Shown piece by piece: positions 33,798-45,925 of a stretch of DNA of 64,000 bases (position 1 is the stretch's first letter; every line of letters begins with the position of its first letter). Position numbers and translations under genes: made by a program. The stretch is taken from positions 12,046,001 through 12,110,000 of the forward strand of contig CANTUV010000024.1 in the NCBI GenBank assembly GCA_947685225.1. Reading direction: 5' to 3'. Source of the stretch: Garcia nutans. Lineage: Eukaryota > Streptophyta > Magnoliopsida > Malpighiales > Euphorbiaceae. The notes below the pieces were generated by a model. That model was not told the origin of the DNA. It saw only the letters and a program-made list of their open reading frames with translations, and did no database searches.

Positions 33798-34493
33798 ATG
33801 GAGGAAGATGCTACAACTGCACATAGTAAAGAGTGTAGTGATCTTATTCAAAACAAGATCCCCTCTAAACTCAAGGGTCCAGGGAGTTTTTCTATACCCT
33901 GTAAAATTGGTGAAATTAATTTCCAAAATTCTTTACGTGATTTCGGTACTAGCATTAGTCTAATGCCTTTTTATGTTTTTAGGAAATTAAGATTTGTAAA
34001 GATGTGGCTTATAAAGATGTTGCCACAACTTGCAGATCGCTCGGTCAAATACCCTATAGGAATTGTGGAGAATATTCGAGTTAAAGTGGATAAATTCTAT
34101 ATTCATACTACTTTTGTGATTTTGGATGTGGATGAGGATGTAGAAATTCCAATAATTTTAGGGAGACCTTTCTTAGCTACTGCAAGAGCCATAATCAATG
34201 TAGAAGGTGGAAAGCTTACTTCAAAAGTAGGGGATGGACATATAGAATTCAACATTACAAATTTCATAAAAGACCCCTCTTTCACAAGTGATTATTTTAA
34301 GGAAAATTTTTTAATTACAACTTTCCTAGTTCAAAGCACCACTATAAAGGATCACAACAAAGAAGTAGCTAATTCTCCCATGAATTTTAAAGCAATTCCA
34401 CAAGCAACACTTGAAGGTTATGAAGAGTTTGGGAAATATCACTTAGCAAATGACATCTTGGGTGAGAAAACAATTTGTGATTGCCTACCTTGA
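33798..34493 (+). pseudogene. Athila-G retropepsin
   Basis: A 231-residue open frame after gag. N-terminal SDLIQNKIPSKLKGPGSFSI and PCKIGEINFQNSLRDFGTSI carry the active-site position (DFGTS instead of the Athila DLGAS), followed by SLMPFYVFRKL. The second half has TTFVILDVDEDVEIPIILGR and PFLATARAIINVEGGKLT, the hydrophobic-hydrophobic-Gly flap region. It ends at TGA/TAA 34491-34493 with no RT behind it. It may still be translatable as a single domain but is out of frame with gag. Confidence 0.85.
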
Positions 34494-35929
34494 AAAACAA
34501 AGGGTTACAGTCAATCTAAGGACTATAAATTAGCGTTTATTAAGAGGAAACCCAATTTTTCATTCTAGTTTTATTTTTATTCTAGGTTTTTGTGTTTTTT
34601 TATTCTATTCTCTTTTGAACTTATTTAGTCTTTTGTAAATGTTGGGATATGGGATATCTACTAAAAAAATTTATGGCAAGGTGGAAAATTTTTAAATTTT
34701 TCTTGATTGAAATCTTACACTTGAGTGGTTGAGTTCATGATAGACCAATATTTACTTATAATTCGATGATGTTGATTATGTTGATATACTTAAATTTTTC
34801 TCTTAAAATTTTAAAAATTGAGATGAAAATTTTGTGAAGTACTACATTTTATGGATTTCAAACTGAATCAATTATTGATTTAATTTGCAAGTGGTCAATT
34901 ATATATGCTTACTTAGAGAGAGCTCCCACTCTTTTTTCATTTATTTTTATCATCTTATGCCTAAGCCTATAACATGTTGAAAATAACTTTTGAGGTGAAA
35001 TTGAACCTTAATAAGTAGGGGGGAAAGATGATTTAGGCATTGTTTGTTTAGCCAAAATCTTATATCCACCAAATTTAAACATTGCCTCTAGTTTTCTCCT
35101 TTAAGCCAAATTGAATATTTTTAAGCTTTCGGTTCTTTTGATTAAAGTAGCCCTAATAACCACTTTTTTGAAATTGATTATCTTTTGAAATATTTTCTTA
35201 TTGTAAATATATTTATGCTCAAGAGAATTTAGAGAGTAAATTAAGTAAATCATATCTCCTACAAATAAGCCTCCTAATCAAAGTTCATGTTTGGGGGAAA
35301 AATAAAAAAATAAGAAAAAAATTAATTAAAAATAATAAAAAAATAAAAAATAGAATAATAGAAAAAAATAAATCAACCCCATCTAGTAAGTACATCAAAG
35401 TAAAGGAGAACAAGCCAAGTCAAGAGAAGAAGGAGCCAAGCAAAGGACTCTCCAACTACAACATGAAGAAAGGGTTGCAACCAAAGGTAACTTATAGTTG
35501 GAAGGTATTCAAAGGATGAAAGACCTAGTTATTAAGCATTTCTTTAGCCTTAACCCTTTTAGACCACATTATGAGCTTTAAAAAGATATTTTCATTTTCC
35601 TTGAGTTAGTGAGGTCTATTAGTGGAGAAAGTTTGATTAAACATGCATATGAGATAGGTGAGTTTCTTTGAACTCTATAAAATTCTTTAATGAATCCAAG
35701 GGGTATGTGCCTATCTGAAGTACAACAATTGGTTGCAATTGGCTAAATTCTTGAATGAAGGAGGGGAGAATGAAGTAATCTATAGTTATAGAAATAGATT
35801 TAGAATTGAATTTTAAAATTTTATTTGTTTAAATCTTTGAATATCAAAATCATGAGTATATTTATCATATAATGAAGCTTGTTGTGAATGAGATTATTCT
35901 TATTGCTTAAGGACAAGTAATTGTTTAAG
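34494..35929 (+). other. Non-coding spacer replacing pol in Athila-G
   Basis: This 1.4-kb AT-rich stretch has no RT, RNase H or integrase motif in any frame. A second purine-rich tract (TTTGGGGGAAAAATAAAAAA, 35288-35308) and an A-rich run (35300-35370) precede the true polypurine tract. In complete Athila elements about 3 kb of pol plus a third ORF would lie here. Confidence 0.7.
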
Positions 35930-35939
35930 TTTGGGGAGT
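35930..35939 (+). promoter_or_regulatory. Polypurine tract of Athila-G
   Basis: TTTGGGGAGT directly before the LTR start TGATAAAGTC; this is the usual text at Athila-type 3' LTR boundaries. Confidence 0.75.
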
Positions 35940-37689
35940 TGATAAAGTCATATTTGACTAATATTTTAGATAATTATAACAATGTTTTTAATCATGTTCA
36001 ATTGAATTTAATGTATTTTCTTTGATGAAGTTAAAATTTATAATATTTTAGCTTGGAAATGTCAAAATACAAGTTTTTCATTAAAAGTTGAGGAAAAATG
36101 AAGAAAAAGGTGTGAAACGGCAGAAGGATGTCAAGACCCATGCCCGTGGCACTCAATGCCATGCCTACGGACTTTAATTACAATAAAATGAGGAAGATCC
36201 ATAACCCATTTAAATCCCATGGTTGTTGCTTTTTATTTCCATGCCCTTGGGATCCAAATAGCTACTGTTTGGATATGCTATGTGATTTTCAGACTTCGAC
36301 ATATTTTAACCTTTAAAAATTTACGTGGGATTTTGACAATCCTATAGTTTCAGAATGAGAAAATGTTATTCATGAAGCTTTTAGAAGACATCTACACCTT
36401 TTCAGAATGGTCTTATTTTTACAAATCTGAGTTTGTTTGGGCCTCCAAACAACTGTGAAAATTCAAAACTATGAATCCAAATCAGAATAAGATTTTAGCC
36501 AGACCAGTTTATTTCAAAAGGCCATAAATTAAGCTTTAGAAGTCCAAATTGAGTGATTCAAAACCCTAAATTCATCTACCCTTCAAGAGTTATAATTATT
36601 TTGAAGAGACTAAGGAAATATTTGGAATTTATCAGATGCAAAAATTGCATCAAAGATTCTACACAAATTTTACTTCCCTATCTTACTAGGATTTGCTTTC
36701 CTTTAATTAAATTTGACTTCTTTTTCATTAGGGACTCTTTTAAACCTATAATAACCTTTTCCTTCTTGTAAAAGAAGTTCCCTAAGCCCCTATAAATACC
36801 CTATACCTCCCTCACAAATAACACATTAAATTTTTAGGTTAAAAATTCTAGATTTTTGGTTAAAGTTAACCTTAAAGAAGAAGAGAATTGGTGCAAGAGC
36901 AATTCAAGTTCAAGAAGCTTTCTTCTTTCCAAGTTTGATCTTTTTAATTTGTTCTCTTTAGTTTTCTTTTAATTTTAATTTCAATTATGTCTTCTATTTT
37001 CTATTTTCTCTTTTTTTTTGTTTACTTTTCAATTATGAGTATCTAAAAACCCTATCAGGGTTAAACTATTTCTTAATTGATTAATATATGGAGTATTTTC
37101 TTAATTTGATTCAATTAATGATTGGTCTTGATTATTTTATTATCTTTGATCTTAATAAATTAATTATCTGACCAATAATTGATTGATCTAAGGTATTGTG
37201 CGATGGAACGAGAATAAAAGCATAATATTAGTTCAAGGAGGTAATAATCTTAGGTTAAAGTTTGCATCTAGAGATAGGGTAAACATTTAAAAGGTTGATA
37301 CAAAGGTTACTCACAAATCTTAATGAGTTGGCTTTAATTTGCTTGTGATGATGAGAGTAGATGCAATGTTAAGTTCAATATTAGCTTTAGTACTTGAGAG
37401 AGACCAAGCCTTAATTTAGGAGAATCCAATCAATAATCAAGAGTAGATTAAAACTGAGTCAAGGCCTTAGGAAATCCATAATTAATTAGTAAGAATAGAT
37501 TTAACCCTAATGCCAAAAATATTAGATTTAATTTCAAAATTCAGTTTAGCTTTAATTTTAGTTAACTTAATTTTTAATTCACATCAATTTACCATCCAAA
37601 TAATAGTTAGTTTAATTATTTAGTATTTAGATACCCTTCATCGTGGGAATGATACTCTATTCACTGCTTTATTACTTGATTATGACCTG
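35940..37689 (+). mobile_element. Athila-G 3' LTR, slightly truncated
   Basis: Starts TGATAAAGTCATATTTGAC. A TATA box CTATAAATA is at 36790-36798, and the last 450 bp match the LTR tails at 23445-23866 and 31646-32121. The final ~30 bases (GTGCACTTGCAAATTGC through TCTAACA) are missing; at about 37690 it passes into a Tat-B LTR piece. Confidence 0.87.
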
Positions 37690-38028
37690 CTATATTAATA
37701 AGACCTTGCCCATGTCGAATTGGCTTGCCAATTCGACATGCAGCTTGGTTCATGTCAAATTAGTTTGCCAATTCGACATGAATTTAATATTGGCCCAACT
37801 CTTTTGCCTTTTGGATCAAACCCGAGTCTATTTGGGCCCTTTTAATTGGTTTTAAATTTAATTGGGCCTTCTAATTGGAATAAGGGCTTTTAAATTGAAA
37901 CCAAAATTTAATTCAAGATTTTAAAATTGGACCAGACTAGATTTAAGCCTTTTTAAAATTTGATCAGGCCTAACTTGGCCTTTTTAATTTAGACTGAGCA
38001 CATTCAAGGCCAAAATTAAGGGTCTATA
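37690..38028 (-). mobile_element. Tat-B 3' LTR, truncated
   Basis: The minus strand starts TATAGACCCTTAATTTTGGC at 38028 and matches the first ~340 bp of the LTR at 43339-42965, with roughly 10 per cent difference by eye. Both share the unusual TATAGA start in place of TGTAGA, which supports pairing them as one element. It is cut about 20 bp beyond two palindromes. Confidence 0.8.
37711..37781. repeat. Two palindromes in Tat-B 3' LTR
   Basis: CATGTCGAATTGG and CCAATTCGACATG pair across a 4-base loop (37711-37740, 13-bp perfect arms). A second copy at 37752-37781 has mismatches in the left arm. Confidence 0.92.
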
Positions 38029-39403
38029 GTTTTTCTCCTTTCTTGAAAGATCTTGAATTTATTCAATGAGCGAAATGCAATATGTCTTTTGTAAAGCAAA
38101 CTTGAGCCGCCTTGATAGGCTGGGTTTTGGACTCAGATTGGTTTGGGTTCTGGATCCGCAATATCTTACTTTAGGTTCTGAACCTGGATTGGTTTGGGTT
38201 TTGGACCCTGATTGGTTTGGATTTTGGGCCCATGAATTGGTTTGGATTTTGGACCTGTGAATTGGTTTGGGTTCTAGACCCATGAATTGGTTTGGATTTT
38301 GACCTGTCAATTGGTTTGGGTTCTGGACCCATCAATGGGTTTGGTTTTAGACCCATGAACTAGTTTGGGTTTTGGACTCGTGAGTTGGTCTGGGTTCTGG
38401 ACCTATGAATTGGTTTTAATTTTGGACCCATGAATTAGTTTGAGTTCTTGGCCAGTGAATGAGTTCTAGACCCATGAGCTGGTTTGGGTTCAGAACCCAT
38501 GAGTTAGTTTGTATTCTGGACCCATGAGTGATTTGGGTTTAGGACCCGTGAATTGATTTAGGTTTTGGACCGGCAATATCAAATCCATAAAACTGCATCA
38601 TCAGGATACTTCAACAAATTATATATAGGCTAGAGGTTTTGATGCTTCAAAAAATCACCAAAACTGCACCTTCAGGATACTTCAACAAATCTAATATCAG
38701 CTTTGTAGAAATGGACCTTCATCTTGATTCTTTATTCTTGAAATTGACCTTTATCCTATATCAATTTTAGTTCTTCTAGCTTGACTGACATTCTATCATT
38801 TGTATCTTCATTCATTTGAGAGTTATGGCTTTCTTCTAGCCATCATTTGTATCTTCATTCATTTGAGAGTTCTGGCTTTCTTCTACCCTTCATTTTTATC
38901 TTTATCCATTTGAGATTTCTGGCTTTCTTCTAGCCACTTGTTCCATTCTTTAATGGATTATGCTTTGTAAAACATTTGGCTATTTTTTAGCCCTTTAGCC
39001 CTTATATCCTCTCTTTGCCCCCTGCATGGCAAAATATTGAAAGAGAATATGAAAATGTTTTATACATACATAATATTAAAAATTGAAAGGAGAAGTTTTC
39101 CCCTCCTGTGTAAGCTCAAAACGATGATTTTGTTCCCATTAGGCTCCAACTGATACTTTTGTCTTGTTCTTTGCACAAGCATGCATCTCCAATTTTGCAA
39201 AGTGATTGGATCTTTCTTGCCTCCTAATTCCATATCTGCTTTTGATTATTTACTTTATAGAGTATCATCTATTCACTTTGACGAAGATAGGCAACACAAG
39301 ACAACAAAAATGCAGTGTCATATGCTCATGCATGCATGTATTCATGATATGCATGAATGATACTTATAGTGGTTATATTGACTCACAGACTGAGGTGGTA
39401 AGC
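38029..39403 (-). other. Tat-B 3' untranslated region
   Basis: Lies between gag and the 3' LTR. Next to the LTR the minus strand reads GAAAGGAGAAAAAC, the polypurine tract (38029-38042). A minisatellite occupies 38118-38572. From 38575 to 39403 there is a short duplicated segment (CAGGATACTTCAACAAAT at about 38602 and 38671) and a repeated GTATCTTCATTCATTTGAGA unit (38800-38930). No pol domains are present, so Tat-B is gag-only. Confidence 0.75.
38118..38572. repeat. ~27-bp minisatellite in Tat-B 3' UTR
   Basis: About 16-17 degenerate copies of a unit like GAATTGGTTTGGGTTCTGGA followed by CCCAT. The related Tat-M element has an array of similar core GGGTTCTGGACCC at 48559-48840, also just upstream of its 3' LTR. 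Frames read through it are artefacts. Confidence 0.9.
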
Positions 39404-40313
39404 TGAAGCACTCCTATTGGTAATTTCCCTTTATATTCCTTCTTTTAGAAAAATGATTCTTCTCCCTTTCTTACTCTTCTATTTGAAAGCCAGCTCGGAG
39501 AAGATCTTTGAAATCTCTTATAAGAGTGTGAGATAAGTGCTTACGGAGGTTGGGTAGAACACCCCTTACTATCATCTTAATGTGGTCAGACTTATTAGGC
39601 CTCTTCTTGAGAAGAGCAACCTTATTCCTCCATCTTTTCACATAATTAACAAAATTTTCATTTTTCTAAACATTGGACCCATATTGCCGAATGAAGGCTC
39701 TGTAGAGCAAATCCCATTCTATCTGGGTATTTTCCTCCAAGGTATTAAACCAATTTTATACAATAGGATTCACAGAAAGCATTAAATACCATAGGGTTTG
39801 AGCCTTAGTAGCTCTAGCGAACTGCATGACAGTGATGTACTGCTTGACATGCAAGTGAGGATTTCCTATTCTATCAAACTTAGCAAAAGGAGGCATCTTG
39901 AATTTATAAGGGATTCCTTCATCATCCTCAAACAATTTGTCCACCTCCGACACCTCTTTGGTAATCAGCTTCTTTTTAAACTTCTTTTCCAAGTCAACAA
40001 TCAACTTTTTGATGTCGACAAATTCATTCTTTACTATAGCTTTCATTTCCTTTTTATTTTCTTGTTGGTGTTGAAATTATATTTCCCAGTTATCATCATC
40101 ATAAATCACTACCTTTTCTTAATCAAAGGTTTCCTTACCTACCTTAGCCTTCCCTTTGTCCTTCTGCTTCTTGGTACTAGAAGATGCCTCAATAATCATC
40201 TCTAATACTGTAGCTAATTGACTTCTCATAGCCTCAACTAGGGTCTCTTTTAGATCTTCCATCTTTAAAACTATGGCCTCATTCACTATGTTCTGAACTT
40301 GTTCATGATCCAT
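39404..40313 (-). pseudogene. gag: Tat-B gag
   Basis: ATG at 40313 reads MDHEQVQNIVNEAIVLKMED, with the Lys-rich STKKQKDKGKAKVGK, a frameshift in the acidic stretch near 40100, then EKKFKKKLITKEVSEVDKLF, LHVKQYITVMQFARATKAQT and MIVRGVLPNLRKHLSHTLI (about 39590-39530). Homologous over its length to Tat-1 gag (15738-16764) but with several stops. It ends near 39404 without passing into protease. Confidence 0.87.
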
Positions 40314-41469
40314 TAGTTTCGGTGCAAAGTTGATTGAATTCTCACTGAACTCTGAATCACTAACATAGCTCGGATTGTCGTAATCCTTTGAACTACTATA
40401 CTTTAGGTCTGTGAGGCAGAAAGGATTAATGTGATGCAATGCAATGCATGTATGCATGTATAGATGTGTAGCAAACAAACAAATAGAGTCAAGAAGTTCC
40501 TTCCAACCTTATATCTTTCACTCACGAGTGGCGAGTCTCTTTTCCTAGGTATTATGGCCAACAAAGATATCAACAGGGGATATTTTTTATTTCAAAAGAA
40601 TAATTTAGACAAATTGATCATTAATTGTGTTTTCAAATATAGAAGTTAATCTATAATAATTCTCATTAATTAATCCTTAATTTAAACATCATGTTTGCTA
40701 TATTTTGGATTAAAACTAAATTAATAGGTTTATTATAAATAGACTTCTCATTTGAAAAAGCAACTAATGATCCATGCTAGCTACAAACCCATAATTAACA
40801 AGTCTTAGTATAAATAAGACCTACAATTGATTTTAGTATTCCAAAATTGACCAAACTAATTGAAAGCCCGTTTCAAAAAATTTTGGTCCATAAAAAAAAT
40901 TTTAAGAAAAATGTGCCATAAAATGAAAAATGATTTTGGGCCCATTTCAAAGCCCATTGTAAAAAAGTTTGTTTCAAAAATCAATTTTGGGCTTCATACT
41001 TGGGCCATCACCCAACTTTGTTGAAAAGGTTTCAAACCTATTTTTAAAAATGATTTGAGCTTTTGGGCTTAAAAGAATTTTGAGCTTACACCGTAATTAG
41101 GTTATATTAGGAAAGAATAAACCAAATAGGCCATAATTCAAATCAAGATATGTTAATCATAGTCAAATAGCAAGCATTTAGGGTAAACCTAAGCAAATTT
41201 ACTAGGCTAATTATATGGGCTTTAGTCTTTGGGTTGAAAGCTTAGGTTCCCATAGAAAGTATATACTAAAAGATATAAGGCTATGAGTAGTTATGAAATG
41301 CTCGATTTTTATACCTTGCATGAAAGTATGGTATCACTTACATACACATAACAAGCATTCTACAGGGCATCTTAACTCACACACACAATGCAAATCTAAA
41401 TGATGCAATGAATAATATCATAATAATAAAGAATAAAATAATATAAAGACCAATGATCAACTTATCTTG
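40314..41469 (-). other. Tat-B leader
   Basis: Homologous to the leaders of Tat-A and Tat-1, with the GCATGTATGCATG stretch (40445-40460), the CTTTCTGCCTCACAG segment before gag, and the block with ATACCATACTTTCATGCAAG (minus) at about 41315-41340. No coding sequence. Confidence 0.72.
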
Positions 41470-41487
41470 TCCCCAGTGGAGTTACTA
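41470..41487 (-). promoter_or_regulatory. Primer-binding site of Tat-B (tRNA-Arg type)
   Basis: The minus strand reads TAGTAACTCCACTGGGGA after a CAG gap, a diverged form of the tRNA-Arg complement seen in Tat-1. Confidence 0.75.
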
Positions 41488-41490
41488 CTG

Positions 41491-43339
41491 TGAGCGGGGA
41501 TTTTTCTCCCACTCCCGGTGGAATGGTTCTTATGACTTTAGCATTGTTAGGCTTTGAGCCTTAGAGAACACGGGCCTAAACCCGAAGAATTGGAGCCGCC
41601 CCCCGGATGGACCTAGGAAAAAAGAAAGGGGTGGATGACTCAAGTCCTAAGGAATCCCCAACCCCCCTATTGGGTTCGGAAAGTTTGGTACGTATGGGGA
41701 AGGTGAGAATTACCCAGCACCCCCTCAATGCCCGGTTTATTGAAATTGACCTCCTTTTAGGTCTAAATATTATAAAATTCTTAGATTGCTATAATATTAT
41801 CCATATTAGATGCAATTAAAGTAAAAGAACATCCATCATGTTATAGATCAAACAAACAAATAAAAATGGGCACCCATGCAAGATGAAAACATGCTCTTAC
41901 AACTGTTCAAATGTCCATACAAATAAATAAAATAGGACACCCACCAATGGGTGAAAATATGTCCTATACAATAGTCTAAAATCCTTGAAATAAATAACTA
42001 AAATAAACTAGGCACCCTCAAAGAGGAAAAATGCCTTTTACATCTCCTTTTCAAAACTAAAAAAATGATAAACAAACACCATCCAGTCATCCATTACAAG
42101 CAATGGAAATTAAGCACGTAATAATAAATGAAATTGCACATAATAGTAAATTGGACAAAAATTAAGGTTCCATCATCAAATTAAAGTTTCAATCACAAGG
42201 TTAGGGTTTAATTTTATAAATTAGGGCTTTGAATCCTAAACTAGGATTCTATTCATGTTAAAGTCTTATTATATAATTAATGTTTTATTTGGCAAACTAG
42301 GGTACGGAAAACTAAATTAGGGTTAATGCAAGAAAAATGTTTTAAAATATAAACTAGGGTTTTAGAAATATAAGTTTGGGTTTTAGGATATAAATTAGGG
42401 TTTGATATACTAATTAAAACCACAAAAATGCAATTGAAGTTATGATTTAATTTGAATATAAAATCATGACTTATTGTATGCAATTTTGAAATCGACCAAT
42501 TAATCTAAAACAATAATGAACTTTAACAACATTGAAAGATGAAAACAACATGAGGAAATTATATGGAATTAGTTAGTAGACCATACCTGAGTTGTTAGAT
42601 CTACCAAGATAGTTCTGTTGAACCCAACTCATGGTTTGAATATTTGGAAAGCCTGGATCAATTGATGTCTTGGTTGGGTGAAGCAATTTGAAGATAGTGG
42701 TTGCTTTAGGCTACTATCTATTATTGTGAGTTGCTCTCGGTTCTTGCTTTTCAATTTCTGCATGTTTTCTATTTTCAATTGCTAGTGGTCCTTTGATTGC
42801 TTAAGGTGGTTCCCCCCTCCTTGCTCATGTTTGTTGGCTATTTATAAACAATATTAGGCAACTGTGTTCAAAGAGTCCTGACTAGCTTTGGATAAGCCCC
42901 TGAACCATTTGAATCCTAGTAGAACTAAAATCCTCCAAACTAGGCCAAACCATGAGCTAATTTTGTCATGAGCCTTTGCTCATGTCGAATTGGTCTGCCA
43001 ATTCGACATGAGAGCTTGCCAATGTCGAATTGGCTTGCTAATTCGACATGACACTTGGCTTATGTCGAATTGGTTTGCCGATTCAACATCAATTTACTAC
43101 TGGCTCAACTATTTTGGATTTTGGGTCAAGCCCAAGTCAATTTGGGCCCTTTTAATTGGATTTAAATTTAATTTGGGCCTTCTAATTGGAATAAGGGCTT
43201 TTAAATTGAAACCAAAACTTAATTCAAGCTTTTAAAAATGGAGAGGACTAGGTTTAAGCCTCTTTAAAATTTGATCAGACTTAGCTTGGCCTTTTTAATT
43301 TAGACTGAACTCATTCAGAGCCAAAATTAAGGGTCTATA
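41491..43339 (-). mobile_element. Tat-B 5' LTR
   Basis: This 1849-bp LTR starts TATAGACCC at 43339 (minus) and ends CCGCTCA at 41491. It has three palindromes at 42981-43091, a TATA box (minus, TTATAAATAG) at 42838-42848, and AGGGTTT-rich text (telobox complement) at 42190-42410. The tail with GGGCACCC-like and CCACCAATGGG segments matches the other Tat LTRs. Confidence 0.88.
42981..43091. repeat. Three palindromes in Tat-B 5' LTR
   Basis: Tandem units about 40 bp apart: CATGTCGAATTGG/CCAATTCGACATG (42981-43010, perfect 13-bp arms), a second at 43021-43050 with mismatches, and a third at 43062-43091 with mismatches. They begin about 248 bp from the LTR start, the same distance as in the truncated copy at 37711-37781. 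Confidence 0.92.
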
Positions 43340-44000
43340 GAGTGATTTTCCCTATTACATCAATTCTCCATGTTGCAAATGGCCAGGGGGTTACAGTGGG
43401 ATGCAAAGGAATTGGAGGTTGCATTTGAAGCTTGGCATATATCAAGCAGTTGTGACACTAATTACACCAAATTAGTAATTTTCCTAACTGAGGCTATCCC
43501 ATTCATGTAGGGACCCTGTTTATCGCCATGAACCCACTCCATTATCTATTGTACTTTAGATTCATCCACACATCTGAGGTAAATATTATTCTAGGACCAT
43601 TTATACACTACATCATCATTAAAGATGTACTAGCTTGCTAAGTGTCTTAAAGTTCTCCGCTCTATTTTTGAGGCCTGATCAGGGTATTCACCTTTTTGAA
43701 TAAAATTGAAAATGCCCTAGAATCATGGCTTCTTATTTGACATATGAACCATAGCACAATATGTGGGTTGGGCTTTCACATCAATGATGATGCGACAAAC
43801 TATCATCTCTTTTCTCATATGGGTCATAGAGGCCAAGTTAGCCAATGCATTAACAAACTGATTCTTTGTTCTAGGTAGATAATTGAATGAAACATCCTTG
43901 AATTGTTGTGTCAGGTCATCCAAGCATTGATGGAAAGGAAACATATACTCTTCTCTTATTTTTCTCTTTCCCAATGCTTGGGATACAATAAGGCATCGAT
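43340..44000 (-). pseudogene. Tat-type archaeal RNase H end and integrase start, fragment F
   Basis: The minus strand from about 44000 reads LIVSQALGKRKIREEY, PFHQCLDDLTQQFKDVSFNY and NQFVNALANLASM, the second half of a Tat RNase H (the Asp of ADALA is changed to Asn). Downstream frames contain integrase-type text ending just before a GIDVIG-like position. It is cut by the Tat-B LTR at 43339 and joined at about 44000 to chromovirus integrase. Confidence 0.75.
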
Positions 44001-45656
44001 AATGGCTGTAGCAACCTTGAAGGAACCTGATGCTCAACCTTTATCCTCTGACAAGTGAGACACCTGGTTACAAATTCTGCCATGTCCCTCTTCGTACCTG
44101 ACCACCAGTAATACTACTTTAAGTCTTGATACATCTTGGTACTTCTAGGGTGCATAGCATAGGATGATTGATGTGCCTCCTCTAAAATCTTCTTCCTCAA
44201 GTCCACATCATTAAGAATACATAATCTATCTCTATACTGCACACTACCATCAACTTTCAAGTGAAAATCCCTGCTCTCCCCCTTTTGGCAATCTTCTACA
44301 ATCTTTTGAATTTTTAGTGTTTATGTAGTATTTCCTTAATCTGATCTTCATCTCCAACTGATCCATAAATGCACCATCATCACAAACCTCAAATCTCGCA
44401 TGCAATGCTCTTAACTCAATAAGGAATGAGAGCGAATGGGCAGTCAAAGCTACCATAGATTTTTGACTTAAGGCATCTGAAACTACATTTGCCTTGGCGG
44501 GGTGGTAATCAATCAAGCAGTCATAATCCTTTATCAATTCCAACCACCATCTTTCATAAAGAGTCAACTCATTTTAAACACCTAAATACTTCAAACTCTT
44601 ATGATTGGTGTAGATGCAACACTTCTCTCCATATAAATGACATCACCAGATCTTCAATGCAAAAACAATGGTTGCCAACTCTAAATCATGAGTCAGATAA
44701 TTCAGCTCTTGAGGCTTCAACTGTCTCGAGGCATATGCAATAACTCTACCCTCTTACATCAACACACAACCCAAACCACTATGTGAATCATCACTGTATA
44801 TCACATATGGTTTGCCTTCAACAGGTAGAGTAAGAAATAGATCTTAAGTCAATATGTCTCTCAACTACTTAAAGCTCGCCTGACATCGATCAGTCTACAC
44901 AAATTTCACATCCTTTCAAAGTAATCCAGTGAGTGGCATTGCTATCATATAAAACCCTTCACAATCTGACTGTAATAACCTGCCAATCCTAAAAAACTCC
45001 TTTCTTCTATCACATTATTTGGTGGACTCCAATTCAAGGTTGCCTCCACCTTGGTCGAATCAATTCTATACCCATTGTTGAAACAACATGTCCAAGGAAG
45101 GTCACCTGTTCTAGAAAAACTTATATTTAGACAACTTGTCATATAACTGTTTCTCTCTCAATGTCTACAGCACAACCCAAAGATGCCTACCACGCTCTTC
45201 CTTACTACGAGAGTATACCAAAATCAATGAACGCCACCAAAAACTGAATACCCGATTCATCAAATCTATGAATGTTGCTGGTGCATTTGTTAGCCCAAAA
45301 GGCATCACTAAAAAGTCATAATGCCCATACCTCTTACGAAAAACCATCTTGCATATATTTGTATCTCCAACCCTTAACTAACAGTACCTTGATATGAAGT
45401 CAATCTTAGAGAATACGGCTGCTTCCTTCAACTGATCAAACACATCATCAATGCGAGGAAATGGGCACTTGTTCTTGATTGTCAACTTATTCAACTACCG
45501 ATAATCAATACACAATCTCAAGATGCCATCCATCTTTTTAACAAAAAATATCGATGATCTCCATGATTAGACACTAGGGTAGATGAACTCTTTATCATGC
45601 AACTCTTGTAGCTGCACCTTCAATTCTTTCAACTCTGTAGGTGCCATCCGATTAAA
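44001..45656 (-). pseudogene. Chromovirus pol fragment E (RT to integrase)
   Basis: Homologous to Chromo-C pol. From the upper end: MAPTELKELKVQLQEL-type text (45650-45600), FLVMPFGLTNAPATFIDLMN (45325-45260) with the FIDDI motif deleted, the thumb segment with SFLGLAGYYSQIVKGFI (45000-44950), RNase H text, WWLELIKDYDCLIDYHPAKA (44550-44490), and the zinc-domain segment ending CLTCQRIKVEHQ (44075-44045). Numerous stops and small deletions. Truncated at both ends; the upper end meets the Tat-M LTR at 45657. Confidence 0.87.
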
Positions 45657-45724
45657 ACCAATTCAATTCGAGGCAAAACAAGACCATATCAAACAAAATA
45701 ATTTTAATTCGACATGGAATCAAA

Positions 45725-45925
45725 GTCCATATTGAATTGGCAATCCTAATTCAACATGGAAAAGCTCCATATCGAATTAGGATTGCCCTAATTCAATATG
45801 GAATCCATATCAAATTAGGGAAGCCCCAATTTGATATGGGACTTCCCTATGTTGAATTGGTGGCCCAATTCGATATGGGTAGGTCCCCATGTCGAAATGG
45901 GGCAATCTAATTCGACATGGGTACA
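45725..45925. repeat. Palindrome array in Tat-M LTR
   Basis: About five consecutive inverted repeats, for example CCATATCGAATTAGG/CCCTAATTCAATATGG (45769-45802) and CCCCAATTTGATATGGG paired with the preceding CCATATCAAATTAGGG. Counted without S3, the array starts about 244 bp from the LTR start. Confidence 0.85.

Noticed and set aside
38059..38356. Frames rich in NPNQ / GPEPKPI repeats
   Set aside because: Translation of the 27-bp minisatellite in the Tat-B 3' UTR; all frames stay open by chance of the repeat.
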